Positions 1-9,296 of a stretch of DNA of 64,000 nucleotides are shown here, one piece after another. The notes below the pieces were generated by a model. That model had not been told where the DNA came from. It worked only from the letters and a program-made list of their open reading frames with translations, and did not search any database. Source of the DNA: Elusimicrobiota bacterium (lineage in GTDB: Bacteria > CG03 > SLGR01); contig PWEK01000061.1 of assembly GCA_003553445.1 (NCBI GenBank), positions 1-64,000 of the forward strand, read 5' to 3'. Each line of letters opens with the position of its first letter. Position 1 is the first letter of the stretch. The position numbers and the translations under genes are program-made.

Positions 1-32
1 AATGAACAGTAAATCCGTTAAATGAAAAAAGT

Positions 33-512
33 TCAGGACACATCTTTTGAAAAAGCCTCCCCGAAAATACTTATCAAAACAACAAAAGCGCCTGCAGTAA
101 TTAAAGTATCAGCCACATTAAAAACCGGCCATACTCTTAAATCAAAATAGTCTATTACTCCACCATAAAATATTCTGTCCCAGAGGTTGCTTACAGCTCC
201 CGCCAAAATTAAGCCGTAAGCATAATTCAGGTTTTTATTTCCCTTTTTTCTAGAATATATCATCATTGCTGCAATCAAACCCAAAACGATAAAATTTAAA
301 AAAATCAACAATGAATTGCTGCCGTACATAAGACTGAAAGCCATCCCTGTGTTTTTTAGATAGGTAATATTCAAAGCCCCTGCAATCTGCACAGTTTCCC
401 CAATGGAAAGATTTTCCATTACAAGATATTTCAATATACGATCAATTAAAAAAAACAGAGAAATAATTACAAATATTATTATTTTTTTATTCTGCTTACT
501 ATCTTTATGCAT
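33..512 (-). CDS. lspA: Lipoprotein signal peptidase (signal peptidase II)
   Basis: Inner-membrane aspartic protease that cleaves the signal peptide from lipid-modified prolipoproteins. Length is about 160 residues, normal for the family, with four hydrophobic segments. The conserved NTGMAFS block is near residue 57, and the catalytic aspartates lie in SNLWDR and FNVADT (about residues 115 and 138, counting from the upstream TTG). The ORF track begins at a TTG at 521; I prefer the ATG at 512, although neither start has a good Shine-Dalgarno. Both starts lie inside the 3' end of ileS, so translational coupling is likely. The ileS-lspA pair is common in bacteria. It is the last gene of the run that begins at mraZ. 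Confidence 0.96.
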   Translation of the reverse strand: MHKDSKQNKKIIIFVIISLFFLIDRILKYLVMENLSIGETVQIAGALNITYLKNTGMAFSLMYGSNSLLIFLNFIVLGLIAAMMIYSRKKGNKNLNYAYGLILAGAVSNLWDRIFYGGVIDYFDLRVWPVFNVADTLITAGAFVVLISIFGEAFSKDVS

Positions 513-3250
513 CTTCCGCAAATTTCCGGATGCCGGGAAGATTTCCCGATATCTTTACTCTTCATCCAGCATCTTACACACTTTTTTCCTTCCGACAGGC
601 TGACATTAACATCTATTTCTTCCCCGGAGAATTTTTTTCCTTCTTCCGGTTCAGCTTCTTTTATTTCAACCTCGCTAACGATAAAGTATTCTTTTAATTT
701 TGCTTTATACTCATTAAGAAAACTTAAAAGATTGCAGGAATTGGTGCTTATAGTTACCTTACTCTCAAGCGGGTCCTTTAGCAATCCTTTTTCCTTTGCT
801 TTTTCTATTTGCCTTAATACAGTTTCTCTCAGACGGGCGATTCTTTCATAATCCTTTGTAATCTCAGTGTTATCCCATTTCTCGGGCAACCGGGTTATTT
901 CTGAGAGAAACACGCTCTCCGGAAGATCTGCTTTGCGCTCTTTAATCATTTTCTGCCATCCCTCTTCTGCAGTATGCGACAGGACTGGGGCAGCCAGCTT
1001 CATCAGCTCCTCCCCTAAAATAACCAGCGCTGTCTGAGAGGAGCGCCTCACCCTGTCATTCTCAGGCAAAACATACAGCCTGTCTTTCAATATATTAAAA
1101 TAAAAAGAAGACAGCCATCCGTTACAGAAATCATGAAGTATCCTCACTCCCTTATAGAAGAGTAGATTTTCATAGCTTTGACTGATCTTTTCTGCCGTCT
1201 TCTTCAGTTTAGCTAAAATAAACTTATCCAGCCCCGAAAGATTCTCATATTCTATCATTTCGGAAGGGGGAAGATCCTTTGTGTTCCCGAGAACAAATCT
1301 CAGTGTGTTTCTTATTCTCCTGTAATATGTTACCATCTGCTGAAGTATTTCATCTGAAATTTTCACATCTTTAAAATAATTTTCACTGGCAGCCCATAGC
1401 CTTAATAGATCAGCTCCGTACTTTTGAATAATTTCCTGAGGGCTGATTACATTCCCTACGGATTTGGACATTTTTCTCCCCTCTTCATCTACAGTAAAGC
1501 CGTGAGTCAATACATTCCTATAGGGGGCTTTGCCATGCAGGGCTACAGACGGAATTATTGAAGTCTGAAACCAACCCCTGTGCTGATCCGAACCTTCCAT
1601 ATATATATCGGCCGGCCATCTCAAGCTCTCCCTTTCCCGGAGAACGGCAAAACTGCTTACTCCCGAATCGAACCACACGTCAAGTATATCTTCCTCTTTG
1701 TATAAGTTCTTTGAACCGCAGCTGCATGACTGAACGCCCAGTATTTCCTCAGGGCTTCTGTAAAACCATGCATCCGACCCCTCCTTCTCAACTGTGCGGG
1801 CAATGCTGTCAAAGCTTTCCTTTGTTGCCAGCATTTCACCGCAATCACCGCAGTAAAATACCGGAACGGGGACACCCCAAAGCCTCTGCCGGGAAAGACA
1901 CCAGTGGGGCCTGTTTTCTATCATTGAAGAAATTCTTTTTCGTGAAATATCAGGATACCATCTTACATTTTCAATTTCTTCTAAAACCTTTTTTCTGAGC
2001 CCATCCTTATCAACATTTAAAAACCACTGCTTTGTAGCCCTGAATATGACCGGCTTCTTACACCTCCAGCAGTGTGGATATGAATGATTAATTTTTTCCT
2101 CTGCATATAAAGCCCCCCTTTTGTTAAGAATTTCTGTGATAACCTTGTCGGCATCAAAAACGCTCATCCCAACTACTTCCTCAACCCCCGCATCTTTTGT
2201 AAACTGGCCATTTTTATCAACCGGTGAAATTATTTGTAGAGAATATTTTTTTCCAGCAGAGTAATCCTCTTCACCATGCCCTGGAGCTATATGAACCACT
2301 CCCGTTCCTTCATCAAGCGAAACAAAATCGGATGTAATTCCCCGAGACTTTCTTCCTCCAAAAGGAGCTTTATACAAACATCCCGCCAGCGTTTTACCGG
2401 TCACTTTCCTCTCTTCCCGCCATCCTTCATATTTACCCGAAAAATGGCTTGCCACTATCATGTACTCCTCCCCGTTGGTTAACACAGAGTATTTATAATC
2501 CGGGTGAAAACAGACAGCAGTATTAGAAATTAAGGTCCATGGAGTGGTGGTCCACACCAAAGCATACACCCTTTTCCCACCCTCCAGAAATGAAGGACGG
2601 CCTGAAAGCATCTCAAATTTAACATAAATAGAGGGTGATTCAATCTGATCATATTCCACCTCCGCCTCAGCCAGGGCGGTTTTACAGCTTCCGCACCAAT
2701 ATACCGGCTTGAGTTCCCTGTAAATGTATCCTGAAAGAAACAGGTCTCTAAACTTCTCAATAATCGTTTTTTCATAAAGAGAATCCAGCGTGAGATAGGG
2801 ATTCTCCCAATCTCCAAAAACCCCCAGTCTTTTGAACTCTTTTTTCTGAATCCCCACATACTTCAAGGCATAACGGGCCGCTTTTTTTCTGAATTTAAGT
2901 TTATCCTCAACCTCACGCCTGCCCAGGCTTTTCATAAGCTCATACTCTACAGGAAGCCCGTGACAGTCCCAACCGGGGACAAAAGGAGTATAATAACCCT
3001 CCATAGACTTTAATTTAACCACAATATCCTTAAGAACCCTGTTTATGGCATGCCCCAGGTGTATATTTCCGTTTGCATAAGGAGGGCCGTCATGAAGAAT
3101 AAATGGCTCTCCTTCTTTATTTTTCTCCAGCATTTTCCTGTATACTTCCCCTTCATCCCATATTTTTTGAATCTGCGGTTCCCTCTGGGAAAGATTGGCC
3201 TTCATTGAAAATTTTGTCCTAGGTAAATTTAAAGTTTTATTGTAATTCAT
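479..3250 (-). CDS. ileS: Isoleucyl-tRNA synthetase
   Basis: Class I aminoacyl-tRNA synthetase that charges tRNA-Ile. The 923-residue protein is full length for the bacterial type. The HIGH-like motif HLGH is at residues 64-67 and KMSKS is at 593-597. Between them lies the CP1 editing domain with TTTPWTL around 234. The C-terminus has the bacterial zinc-binding region, with CVRCW and a later CGRC pair near the end. The start sits 14 nt inside the end of mtnA, and the stop lies inside lspA. No T-box leader is possible upstream because mtnA abuts it. Presence of the zinc tail and the overall length argue for the bacterial IleS1 type rather than the eukaryote-like type. Confidence 0.98.
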   Translation of the reverse strand: MNYNKTLNLPRTKFSMKANLSQREPQIQKIWDEGEVYRKMLEKNKEGEPFILHDGPPYANGNIHLGHAINRVLKDIVVKLKSMEGYYTPFVPGWDCHGLPVEYELMKSLGRREVEDKLKFRKKAARYALKYVGIQKKEFKRLGVFGDWENPYLTLDSLYEKTIIEKFRDLFLSGYIYRELKPVYWCGSCKTALAEAEVEYDQIESPSIYVKFEMLSGRPSFLEGGKRVYALVWTTTPWTLISNTAVCFHPDYKYSVLTNGEEYMIVASHFSGKYEGWREERKVTGKTLAGCLYKAPFGGRKSRGITSDFVSLDEGTGVVHIAPGHGEEDYSAGKKYSLQIISPVDKNGQFTKDAGVEEVVGMSVFDADKVITEILNKRGALYAEEKINHSYPHCWRCKKPVIFRATKQWFLNVDKDGLRKKVLEEIENVRWYPDISRKRISSMIENRPHWCLSRQRLWGVPVPVFYCGDCGEMLATKESFDSIARTVEKEGSDAWFYRSPEEILGVQSCSCGSKNLYKEEDILDVWFDSGVSSFAVLRERESLRWPADIYMEGSDQHRGWFQTSIIPSVALHGKAPYRNVLTHGFTVDEEGRKMSKSVGNVISPQEIIQKYGADLLRLWAASENYFKDVKISDEILQQMVTYYRRIRNTLRFVLGNTKDLPPSEMIEYENLSGLDKFILAKLKKTAEKISQSYENLLFYKGVRILHDFCNGWLSSFYFNILKDRLYVLPENDRVRRSSQTALVILGEELMKLAAPVLSHTAEEGWQKMIKERKADLPESVFLSEITRLPEKWDNTEITKDYERIARLRETVLRQIEKAKEKGLLKDPLESKVTISTNSCNLLSFLNEYKAKLKEYFIVSEVEIKEAEPEEGKKFSGEEIDVNVSLSEGKKCVRCWMKSKDIGKSSRHPEICGRCIKIVSRIKK

Positions 3251-4268
3251 CGGGTTTTTTTATCACTCCTTTCTCAGTAACATACCCATGTATTAGATCC
3301 GCAGGCGTTATATCAAAAGCCGGATTGACGGCTCTGGTACCCTCCGGAGCTGTAAGCATGCCGTTTATCTTCAGGACTTCACACTCACAGCGATACTCCA
3401 CATTGATTTCTTCACCTGTATCAATTTCAAAATCAAAAGATGAAACCGGCGCCGCTATGAAAAAAGGGATGCTGTTTCTATCAGCCAGCGCAGCTAACTG
3501 ATATGTTCCTATCTTATTTGCAACATCGCCGTTTAATGCGATTCTGTCAGCGCCCGTTATAACTGCATCAATCATCCCCCTGTACATTAAATAACCCGGA
3601 GCAGTGTCGCAAATTAATTCATGCTCAACGGACTTTTTATTTAATTCATAACAGGTTATTTTCGCCCCCTGCATCCTCGGTCTTGTCTCTCCTGCATAAA
3701 CTTTTCTTATTATACCCTCTTTATAAGCGTTTTTTATGACCCCCAGCGCAGTTCCCCATCCGCCGGTAGCCATCGCGCCGGCATTGCAGTGTGTAAGTAC
3801 ATTTAAATTTTTTCCAACTCTTCTCAAATACCTGCTCCCGTTTCTGCTTATTTTTTTATCTGAATTAAGCTGTTCTTTTTTTATTGAATTTGCTTCGTCT
3901 ACCAGGGCCGCATAAATATCTTCCCTTTCGTATTCTGTCGCAGAATGAAGCAATCTCTCTTCCATACGCTCAAGCGCCCACTGAAGATTAACGGCAGTCG
4001 GACGGGAGGAAAGAAGACCCTTCTTAACCTTCAGCATACCTTCCAGCATTTTTTTCTTTCCGCAGTTTTTATTTTCCAAGAACCCCAGACAGTATCCATA
4101 TGCTGCCGCAATTCCTATAGCAGGAGCCCCTCTAACCTTCATCTTTTCTATACTTTCAGCAACATCTTGCCATTCACGGAGAGAAATAAAAACCTCTCTG
4201 TCGGGAAGAGCTGACTGATCAATTATTTTCAACTCTGAATTTTTAAACTCTATTACTTTCAAAACCAA
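3237..4268 (-). CDS. mtnA: Methylthioribose-1-phosphate isomerase
   Basis: Converts 5-methylthioribose-1-phosphate to 5-methylthioribulose-1-phosphate in methionine salvage. The 343-residue protein has the eIF2B-like fold signature: RGAPAIGIAAAYG near 46-58, the catalytic cysteine in THCNAG (C161), TRPRMQG near 195-201, and the catalytic aspartate in TGADRI (D241) followed by NGDVANKIGTY. All residues needed for activity are visible, so this is MtnA rather than a regulatory eIF2B subunit or ribose-1,5-bisphosphate isomerase, although such paralogues are close. No other salvage genes are present in the window. It sits between proC (24 nt upstream) and ileS (overlapping by 14 nt). Confidence 0.93.
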   Translation of the reverse strand: MVLKVIEFKNSELKIIDQSALPDREVFISLREWQDVAESIEKMKVRGAPAIGIAAAYGYCLGFLENKNCGKKKMLEGMLKVKKGLLSSRPTAVNLQWALERMEERLLHSATEYEREDIYAALVDEANSIKKEQLNSDKKISRNGSRYLRRVGKNLNVLTHCNAGAMATGGWGTALGVIKNAYKEGIIRKVYAGETRPRMQGAKITCYELNKKSVEHELICDTAPGYLMYRGMIDAVITGADRIALNGDVANKIGTYQLAALADRNSIPFFIAAPVSSFDFEIDTGEEINVEYRCECEVLKINGMLTAPEGTRAVNPAFDITPADLIHGYVTEKGVIKKPDELQ

Positions 4269-4292
4269 AAGTATAAAAGTATAACCCCGACA

Positions 4293-5087
4293 TCAGAATT
4301 TATCGCGGGCCTTTTCCATCGCCTCTTTAAATATTTTCTCAAATCCGTTTTCCAGAAGGTGATTCAAAGCAGCCTCCGTCGTGCCTCCGGGAGAAGTAAC
4401 ATCCTCTCTTAATCCCGTGAAGTCACTATCCGACATTTTTTCCTTCATTAAAAGCCCAGAGCCCGCCACAGTCTGCGAAATCAGACTTTTCGCCTTTTCT
4501 TTTTCTATTCCGTTTTCCAGGGCAAATTTTTCCATTATTTCCGCCATAAGAAAAAAATATGCCGGACCCGAACCGGATACAGCCGTAAGAGCATTCATTA
4601 AACCCTCTTCTATAAAGAGAGTTTCCCCTGTATGACGAAATATTTTTTCAATCAGTGTTTTTTCTTTTTTTCCCGCCGATGGGAATGCTATTCCTGTTAC
4701 GCCCTGACCTATTAAAGCGGGGGTGTTCGGCATTAATCTCGCTATATGAGACTTCTTAAGATATTTTCTTATATATCCAATTTTTATGCCTGCCGCTATG
4801 CTTGCAACGATACTTTCGGAAACATCCTGCCTTATGCTTAATTCTTCCAGCACCCCGGCCATGTCCTGCGGTTTTACCGCAATAACATAAACATCAGTTT
4901 CATCAAGCTCTTTAACACTTTTAAATACCTTGTGCCCCTTATCTCTCAGGGCTGTCGCCCTTTTGGCATCTTTTTCCACTCCACTGGTAATAAATTCCGG
5001 TGAAGAGGATATTGCGCTAAGTAGAGCCAGCCCCATCTTCCCGCATCCGATTACAGCAACTTTTTCTTTTTTTTCCTTTTTATTCAC
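4293..5087 (-). CDS. proC: Pyrroline-5-carboxylate reductase
   Basis: Last step of proline synthesis: NAD(P)H-dependent reduction of pyrroline-5-carboxylate. The protein is 264 residues, normal length. A Rossmann GCGKMG motif lies near residue 14 and the C-terminal family signature appears in LREDVTSPGGTTEAAL. The start codon is GTG at 5087; the lysine-rich first ten residues are an extension relative to typical ProC, and there is no clear Shine-Dalgarno before it, so the start is less certain than the identity. A 128-nt gap separates it from pgeF upstream and may hold a weak promoter (a TATAAG is present). proC near pgeF and ftsZ is a common bacterial arrangement. Confidence 0.95.
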   Translation of the reverse strand: MNKKEKKEKVAVIGCGKMGLALLSAISSSPEFITSGVEKDAKRATALRDKGHKVFKSVKELDETDVYVIAVKPQDMAGVLEELSIRQDVSESIVASIAAGIKIGYIRKYLKKSHIARLMPNTPALIGQGVTGIAFPSAGKKEKTLIEKIFRHTGETLFIEEGLMNALTAVSGSGPAYFFLMAEIMEKFALENGIEKEKAKSLISQTVAGSGLLMKEKMSDSDFTGLREDVTSPGGTTEAALNHLLENGFEKIFKEAMEKARDKF

Positions 5088-5215
5088 TTTTTTTAAAACA
5101 AAAACCTTTATTATCCATAAATCTTATAGAAACCAAAACATCTTCAAGGGCCAGTTTTTTTCTGTTTCTAACCCCGAATCAATATAACAGTAAAGGAATT
5201 TTTAATTTTATCAAG

Positions 5216-5749
5216 TTAATGTTGAATTGCAAATGCTGCCATTCTTTTTTCATCTCCGCTGCGGTAAGAAAAATAACAATCGTTTTCCAGTGTACAAAAC
5301 CCCTTTTCTTTAAAAAGCTTCAACCTTGAAGAACTTAACCCAACCTTCTCAATCTTATGCCCGAGAGCCTTAATCAGGTCAACTCTACTGCCTCCAGCAG
5401 CGGCATCTGGAAATTTATTAAGGACTTCCGGCCCCACTTCGAAACAACTGCCGCAGATATGGGGCCCTGCAAATAATTCAATGTCGCGGCATCCGTATTT
5501 CTTAAGAATTTTTATGTATTTCTCAGTTATGCCGGCCGCAATCGACCGCCATCCCGCATGAAATGCCCCCAGAAGTTTACCTGAAGAAAAAGCAAAAACC
5601 GGAACACAGTCAGCAACTTTGACAACCGCGGCAAAAGGCGCGCTTATTCCATTTATTATAACACCGTCACACCCCGGTATAACCCCGCCTGACAGATCCC
5701 CTGTTCTTTTCAACTCGGCTATTTCAGCTCCATGAACCTGCTGCATCAT
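5216..5749 (-). CDS. pgeF: Purine nucleoside phosphorylase / polyphenol oxidase family (YfiH/PgeF)
   Basis: Member of the YfiH (DUF152, multicopper polyphenol oxidase-like) family, whose members have been shown to act on purine nucleosides and on mis-loaded peptidoglycan precursors. Zinc-ligand motifs are visible: QVHG at the start, DCVP, AFHAGWRS and GPHICGSCFEVG, so the active site is intact. From the ATG at 5749 it is only 177 residues, shorter than the usual 240 or so. The same frame stays open upstream to 5884 and encodes family-like sequence (YFKIPYDGISAAVS...), but contains no ATG, GTG or TTG. An AAGG precedes ATG 5749 at good spacing. Neighbours pilT, ftsZ and proC fit the usual ftsZ-yfiH-proC order. 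Confidence 0.87.
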   Translation of the reverse strand: MMQQVHGAEIAELKRTGDLSGGVIPGCDGVIINGISAPFAAVVKVADCVPVFAFSSGKLLGAFHAGWRSIAAGITEKYIKILKKYGCRDIELFAGPHICGSCFEVGPEVLNKFPDAAAGGSRVDLIKALGHKIEKVGLSSSRLKLFKEKGFCTLENDCYFSYRSGDEKRMAAFAIQH

Positions 5750-5877
5750 TATAACCTTCCCAGGTGGGATCCCCGTTTTTTCCGCAATTGTTTTTCTGCT
5801 TAAAACAGCATCCGCGGCATCAATTTCCCGGCAGGATACCGCCGCGCTTATTCCGTCATAAGGAATTTTAAAATATT

Positions 5878-6975
5878 CTATAACTCAGCCCCGCTGTCAG
5901 ATTTTATTCCCCTTATATTGAGCATTAGATCTTCCGCATTCGTAGCGAATTTCTTCGCATCTTCAAGCGTAATCTTCCCGCTTTTATATAAATTCTCAAG
6001 GGATTTGTTGAAAGTCTGCATTCCGTAATAATCGCCCTTCTTCATTCTTTCCGTTATTTCGTTTACATTTTTTTCTTCTATCAAGCTTCTTATTGTTCCC
6101 GTGGCTATTAAAACTTCTATAGCCGGAATCATCCCCACTTTGTCTTTTCTCGGCAGAAGCCGTTGAGAAATAATGGCGGTTAATGTATCGGCCAGCATCA
6201 GGCGGATATGGTTCTGCTTGTGCGCGGGAAATACGTCAACGACCCTTGATATTGTTTGTGAGGCATTCGTTGTATGAGTTGTTGAAATTACAAGATTACC
6301 GATCTGGGCAGCTGTCAAAGCCGCCTGCATTGTTTCAATATCCCTCATTTCCCCAATCAGAATAACATCGGGGTCCTGCCGTACAACATGCTTCAATGCC
6401 GCAGAATATGAGTAAGTGTCTACCCCCAGCTCCCTTTGCGAAATCATGCTTTTTACATCCCTGTGAAGATATTCGATCGGGTCTTCTACCGTAATTACAT
6501 GCTTGGAATAGTTATTGTTTATATAGTCAATCATGGCCGCGAGAGTTGTAGATTTTCCGCTTCCCGTTGTTCCCGTTACAAGAACCAGCCCTCTGCTGGA
6601 GGATGCTATTTTTTTAAAAGTAGCCGGTAGATTCAGTTCTGAAAAACCCTTAACCTTATCGAGAACAAGCCTCATAACAATTTTCATTGAACCAAGCTGC
6701 TGAAATACATTTACCCGGAACCTGGCAAGACCCTCCACGCTGAATGAAAGATCCACCTCCTTTTTTCTCTCAAATATTTTTCTGTGTTTTTCATTGAAAA
6801 TATCTTCGGATATTTTTTCAATCTCATCCTGACTTATTTTTGAGAAATGCTCAACTGTCTTTAACTTTCCATTTACCCTGTATACAGGCTCGCTGCCGGA
6901 ACGCAGATGCAGGTCCGAAGCCTCAAGTTCAACCATTGTTTCCAAGTATTTTTTGAGTTTCTTGTTAATTCCCAC
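5878..6975 (-). CDS. pilT: Twitching motility ATPase PilT
   Basis: Cytoplasmic hexameric ATPase that powers type IV pilus retraction. The 365-residue protein has the PilT N-terminal PAS-like domain (ASDLHLRSG near residue 19), Walker A GTTGSGKST (135-143), an Asp box with HVITVEDPIEY, Walker B DVILIGEMRD (203-212) and the His box STTHT. The AIRNLIRE-type retraction motif of PilT corresponds here to GTIRSLIEEKN. Translation starts at GTG 6975, overlapping the ftsZ stop by one base, with a GGAGAAGGA Shine-Dalgarno. No other pilus genes are in the window. It interrupts the normal ftsZ-pgeF adjacency, so it is either an insertion or a functional link between pili and division. Confidence 0.95.
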   Translation of the reverse strand: MGINKKLKKYLETMVELEASDLHLRSGSEPVYRVNGKLKTVEHFSKISQDEIEKISEDIFNEKHRKIFERKKEVDLSFSVEGLARFRVNVFQQLGSMKIVMRLVLDKVKGFSELNLPATFKKIASSSRGLVLVTGTTGSGKSTTLAAMIDYINNNYSKHVITVEDPIEYLHRDVKSMISQRELGVDTYSYSAALKHVVRQDPDVILIGEMRDIETMQAALTAAQIGNLVISTTHTTNASQTISRVVDVFPAHKQNHIRLMLADTLTAIISQRLLPRKDKVGMIPAIEVLIATGTIRSLIEEKNVNEITERMKKGDYYGMQTFNKSLENLYKSGKITLEDAKKFATNAEDLMLNIRGIKSDSGAEL

Positions 6976-8048
6976 TAATCCTTCTCCTTTCTTCTGAGGT
7001 ATGCGGGTATCTTGAACTTCTCCGATTCAGCCTTCCTGGGAAGCGGTCTCCTTATATGTTTTTTTTCCGGCTTTTCGGTCTGCTCTTCCTTCTTTGTGCA
7101 TCCCGTGGCTATAACTGTTATCCTCATTTCGTCATCAAGCTCTGCGTCTATCGTATTTCCGAAAAAAACATCCGCATCAGGCGACACCGATTTGTATATA
7201 AGCTCCATTGCCGAATTTATCTCATACATAGTCATCTTCTTATTCCCGGTTACGTTTACCAATAGCCCTACAGCGCCCTCTACGGAAACATCCTCAAGAA
7301 GAGGGGATGTAATCGCCTCTTTTGCCGCTTCTGCAGCCCGGTTTTCGCCGCTTCCTGTGCCAAGCCCCATAATTGCCTCACCCGCATTGTGCATAACGCT
7401 TCTCACATCGGCAAAATCTACATTTATCAAACCCTTGGATGTTATTATATCCGAGATTGACTGAACTGCCTGGCGCAGCACATCATCTGCCACCTTAAAC
7501 GCCTCAAGAGCCGGGGTGTCTTCCTTAATCACGGAAAAAAGCCTCTGGTTCGGTATTACCAGCAGTGTATCCACGTTTTTCCTGAGCTTCTCTATCCCCT
7601 CCAGGGCTCTCTGGCACCTCTGTTTCCCTTCAAACATAAATGGCTTGGTCACAACCCCGACTGTGAGCGCGCCGCCCTCCTTCGCCGTCTTAGCAATTAC
7701 CGGCGAGCCCCCGGTCCCGGTGCCACCCCCGAAACCAGCCGTTACAAAAACCATATCAGCGCCTTTCAATGTGTCCTTTATGGTTTCCGAATCCTCCTGA
7801 GCGGCCTTTTCACCAACCTCCGGATTTCCACCCGCTCCCAGACCACGCGTATAGTTCTCCCCTAACTGTATTCTCTTGCCCGCCAGGGAATCCTGAAGCG
7901 CCTGGGCATCAGTATTTGCAGCAATGAAATCAACCCCTTTTATCCCGGCTTCAATCATACGGTTGACAGCGTTCCCCCCACCGCCCCCAATGCCTATTAC
8001 GGTTATATTTGCATTGCCTCTAGTTTCTTCTTCTATTGAAATTACCAT
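6975..8048 (-). CDS. ftsZ: Cell division protein FtsZ
   Basis: Tubulin-like GTPase that forms the Z-ring at mid-cell. 357 residues. The nucleotide-binding signature GGGTGTG lies at residues 107-113, preceded by the N-terminal [13 protein letters not shown] segment, and the T7 loop [11 protein letters not shown] supplies the catalytic aspartate. The conserved C-terminal peptide that docks FtsA appears as [11 protein letters not shown] at the end, after a short linker. ATG 8048 follows AAAGGA at normal spacing. It is the last gene of the classical dcw order; pilT follows directly. No sepF or divIVA gene is in the expected places downstream. Confidence 0.99.
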   Translation of the reverse strand: MVISIEEETRGNANITVIGIGGGGGNAVNRMIEAGIKGVDFIAANTDAQALQDSLAGKRIQLGENYTRGLGAGGNPEVGEKAAQEDSETIKDTLKGADMVFVTAGFGGGTGTGGSPVIAKTAKEGGALTVGVVTKPFMFEGKQRCQRALEGIEKLRKNVDTLLVIPNQRLFSVIKEDTPALEAFKVADDVLRQAVQSISDIITSKGLINVDFADVRSVMHNAGEAIMGLGTGSGENRAAEAAKEAITSPLLEDVSVEGAVGLLVNVTGNKKMTMYEINSAMELIYKSVSPDADVFFGNTIDAELDDEMRITVIATGCTKKEEQTEKPEKKHIRRPLPRKAESEKFKIPAYLRRKEKD

Positions 8049-8078
8049 TTACACATCCTTTCCCCGGACAAACAAGAG

Positions 8079-9296
8079 TTAAAACAATTCTTCTATCAAG
8101 ATCTTCAGCTTATCAAAAAAACCCCGGCCGCCTGCAATTTCAATTACGTCCTGCTCTTCAGCAGCAAATTTAATCAGGCCTATTGCCGTAGAATACTCTG
8201 CCTTTGTTTCAGACTCATTTTTTCCTTTGACACCTCTGCATTTCCCTACCCTTACATCTAAATCATCCATCCTTTTTGAAAGCGCCCGTTCCATACCGTT
8301 TAACTGAGCGCCGCCTCCGGATAGAACAATTCCGCCCGGTATCATCTGCCTGAAACCGCTTTGTATTATCGCGTCCTCTATGAAATCAATCATTTCATCC
8401 ACCCGGGACTCAATTATTCTGTTTATCTTTTCAATTGGGGCAGTATACTTTGTATGTCCGTCAATCCCCTGATAACTGACTTCGTCATCAAGCCTGTTTT
8501 CCTTTACCGCGCTTCCATAGGTTTCTTTTATCCTTTTGGCTTCCGCAAAAGAGGTCCTTAATAGGTGAGCCAGATCCCTGGTTATATAGGCAGAACCAAA
8601 ATCAATATGCCCTATATAACATAATGAACCCTCTACATACACCGCCAGATTTACTGTCTGAGCCCCCACATCCACAAGAACACACCCCAGTTCCTTTTCC
8701 TCTTTGGTAATAACTGCCGAAGCCGGAGCAAGAACAGATGCAGTTATACTCTGTATTCCCACACCAGTTCTGGTTATACTTTTATTTAAGTTGTTTACCG
8801 GTGCTGAATCACCTGTAATAAGAAGGACTTCAACCTCAAGGTGATTGCCTTCCATCCCCACGGGGTTATCTACCCCTTTCTGCGTATCCACCTTAAAATC
8901 AAGAGGAATCGCATGAATTATCTGTTTGTCGGAAGCAAGAGGAACCGCCCGGGCCGAACTGATCACCCTTTCAACATCTTCCTGGGTTATTTCCCTGTCC
9001 GAACGCGGCACCTTAGTGGCACCCTGCTGCAGGTTCCCCTCTATGTGGTGTCCGTTGACATTTACTATAACATCCTTAACCTTCACCTGGGCCTCTTTCT
9101 CAGCCTCTTCGATTGCCCGGCTTACAGCACAGGAAGTATTGTCTATATTAACAACCACACCGTTTTTCAGGCCTTCGCACCCGGCTTCGCCTATACCCAG
9201 TATCTTTACAATTTTCTCTTCCTGGCTAAACTCCGCTATTACCGCATATACCTTGCTGGAGCCCACATCGAGTCCGCATAATATTTTTTCTTTCAC
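8079..9296 (-). CDS. ftsA: Cell division protein FtsA
   Basis: Actin-like ATPase that tethers FtsZ to the inner membrane and recruits late division proteins. The 405-residue protein begins with the phosphate-1 motif GLDVGSSKVYAV (8-19), has the 1C subdomain between about 85 and 165, and GGIVLSGGGAQLNG (adenosine motif) near 325. The C-terminus ends in an amphipathic helix (FFDKLKILIEELF), the expected membrane-targeting sequence. The start is GTG 9296, overlapping the ftsQ stop as GTGA, which suggests translational coupling. A 30-nt gap leads to ftsZ. Standard dcw position. Confidence 0.98.
   Translation of the reverse strand: MKEKILCGLDVGSSKVYAVIAEFSQEEKIVKILGIGEAGCEGLKNGVVVNIDNTSCAVSRAIEEAEKEAQVKVKDVIVNVNGHHIEGNLQQGATKVPRSDREITQEDVERVISSARAVPLASDKQIIHAIPLDFKVDTQKGVDNPVGMEGNHLEVEVLLITGDSAPVNNLNKSITRTGVGIQSITASVLAPASAVITKEEKELGCVLVDVGAQTVNLAVYVEGSLCYIGHIDFGSAYITRDLAHLLRTSFAEAKRIKETYGSAVKENRLDDEVSYQGIDGHTKYTAPIEKINRIIESRVDEMIDFIEDAIIQSGFRQMIPGGIVLSGGGAQLNGMERALSKRMDDLDVRVGKCRGVKGKNESETKAEYSTAIGLIKFAAEEQDVIEIAGGRGFFDKLKILIEELF

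Noticed and set aside
403-603. Numerous plus-strand and overlapping minus-strand ORFs in the track across the window
   Set aside because: They lie opposite or out of frame with well-supported genes, have odd composition (runs of F, S or H) and show no family motifs. They are shadows.
5088-5215. Promoter for proC in the 128-base gap
   Set aside because: A TATAAG is present but no acceptable -35 lies at 16-18 bases, so the evidence is too weak to list.
5878-5887. Programmed frameshift fusing PilT to PgeF
   Set aside because: No slippery heptamer is seen at the junction, and fusion of a pilus ATPase to this enzyme has no precedent that I know of. A non-standard start or ATG 5749 is simpler.
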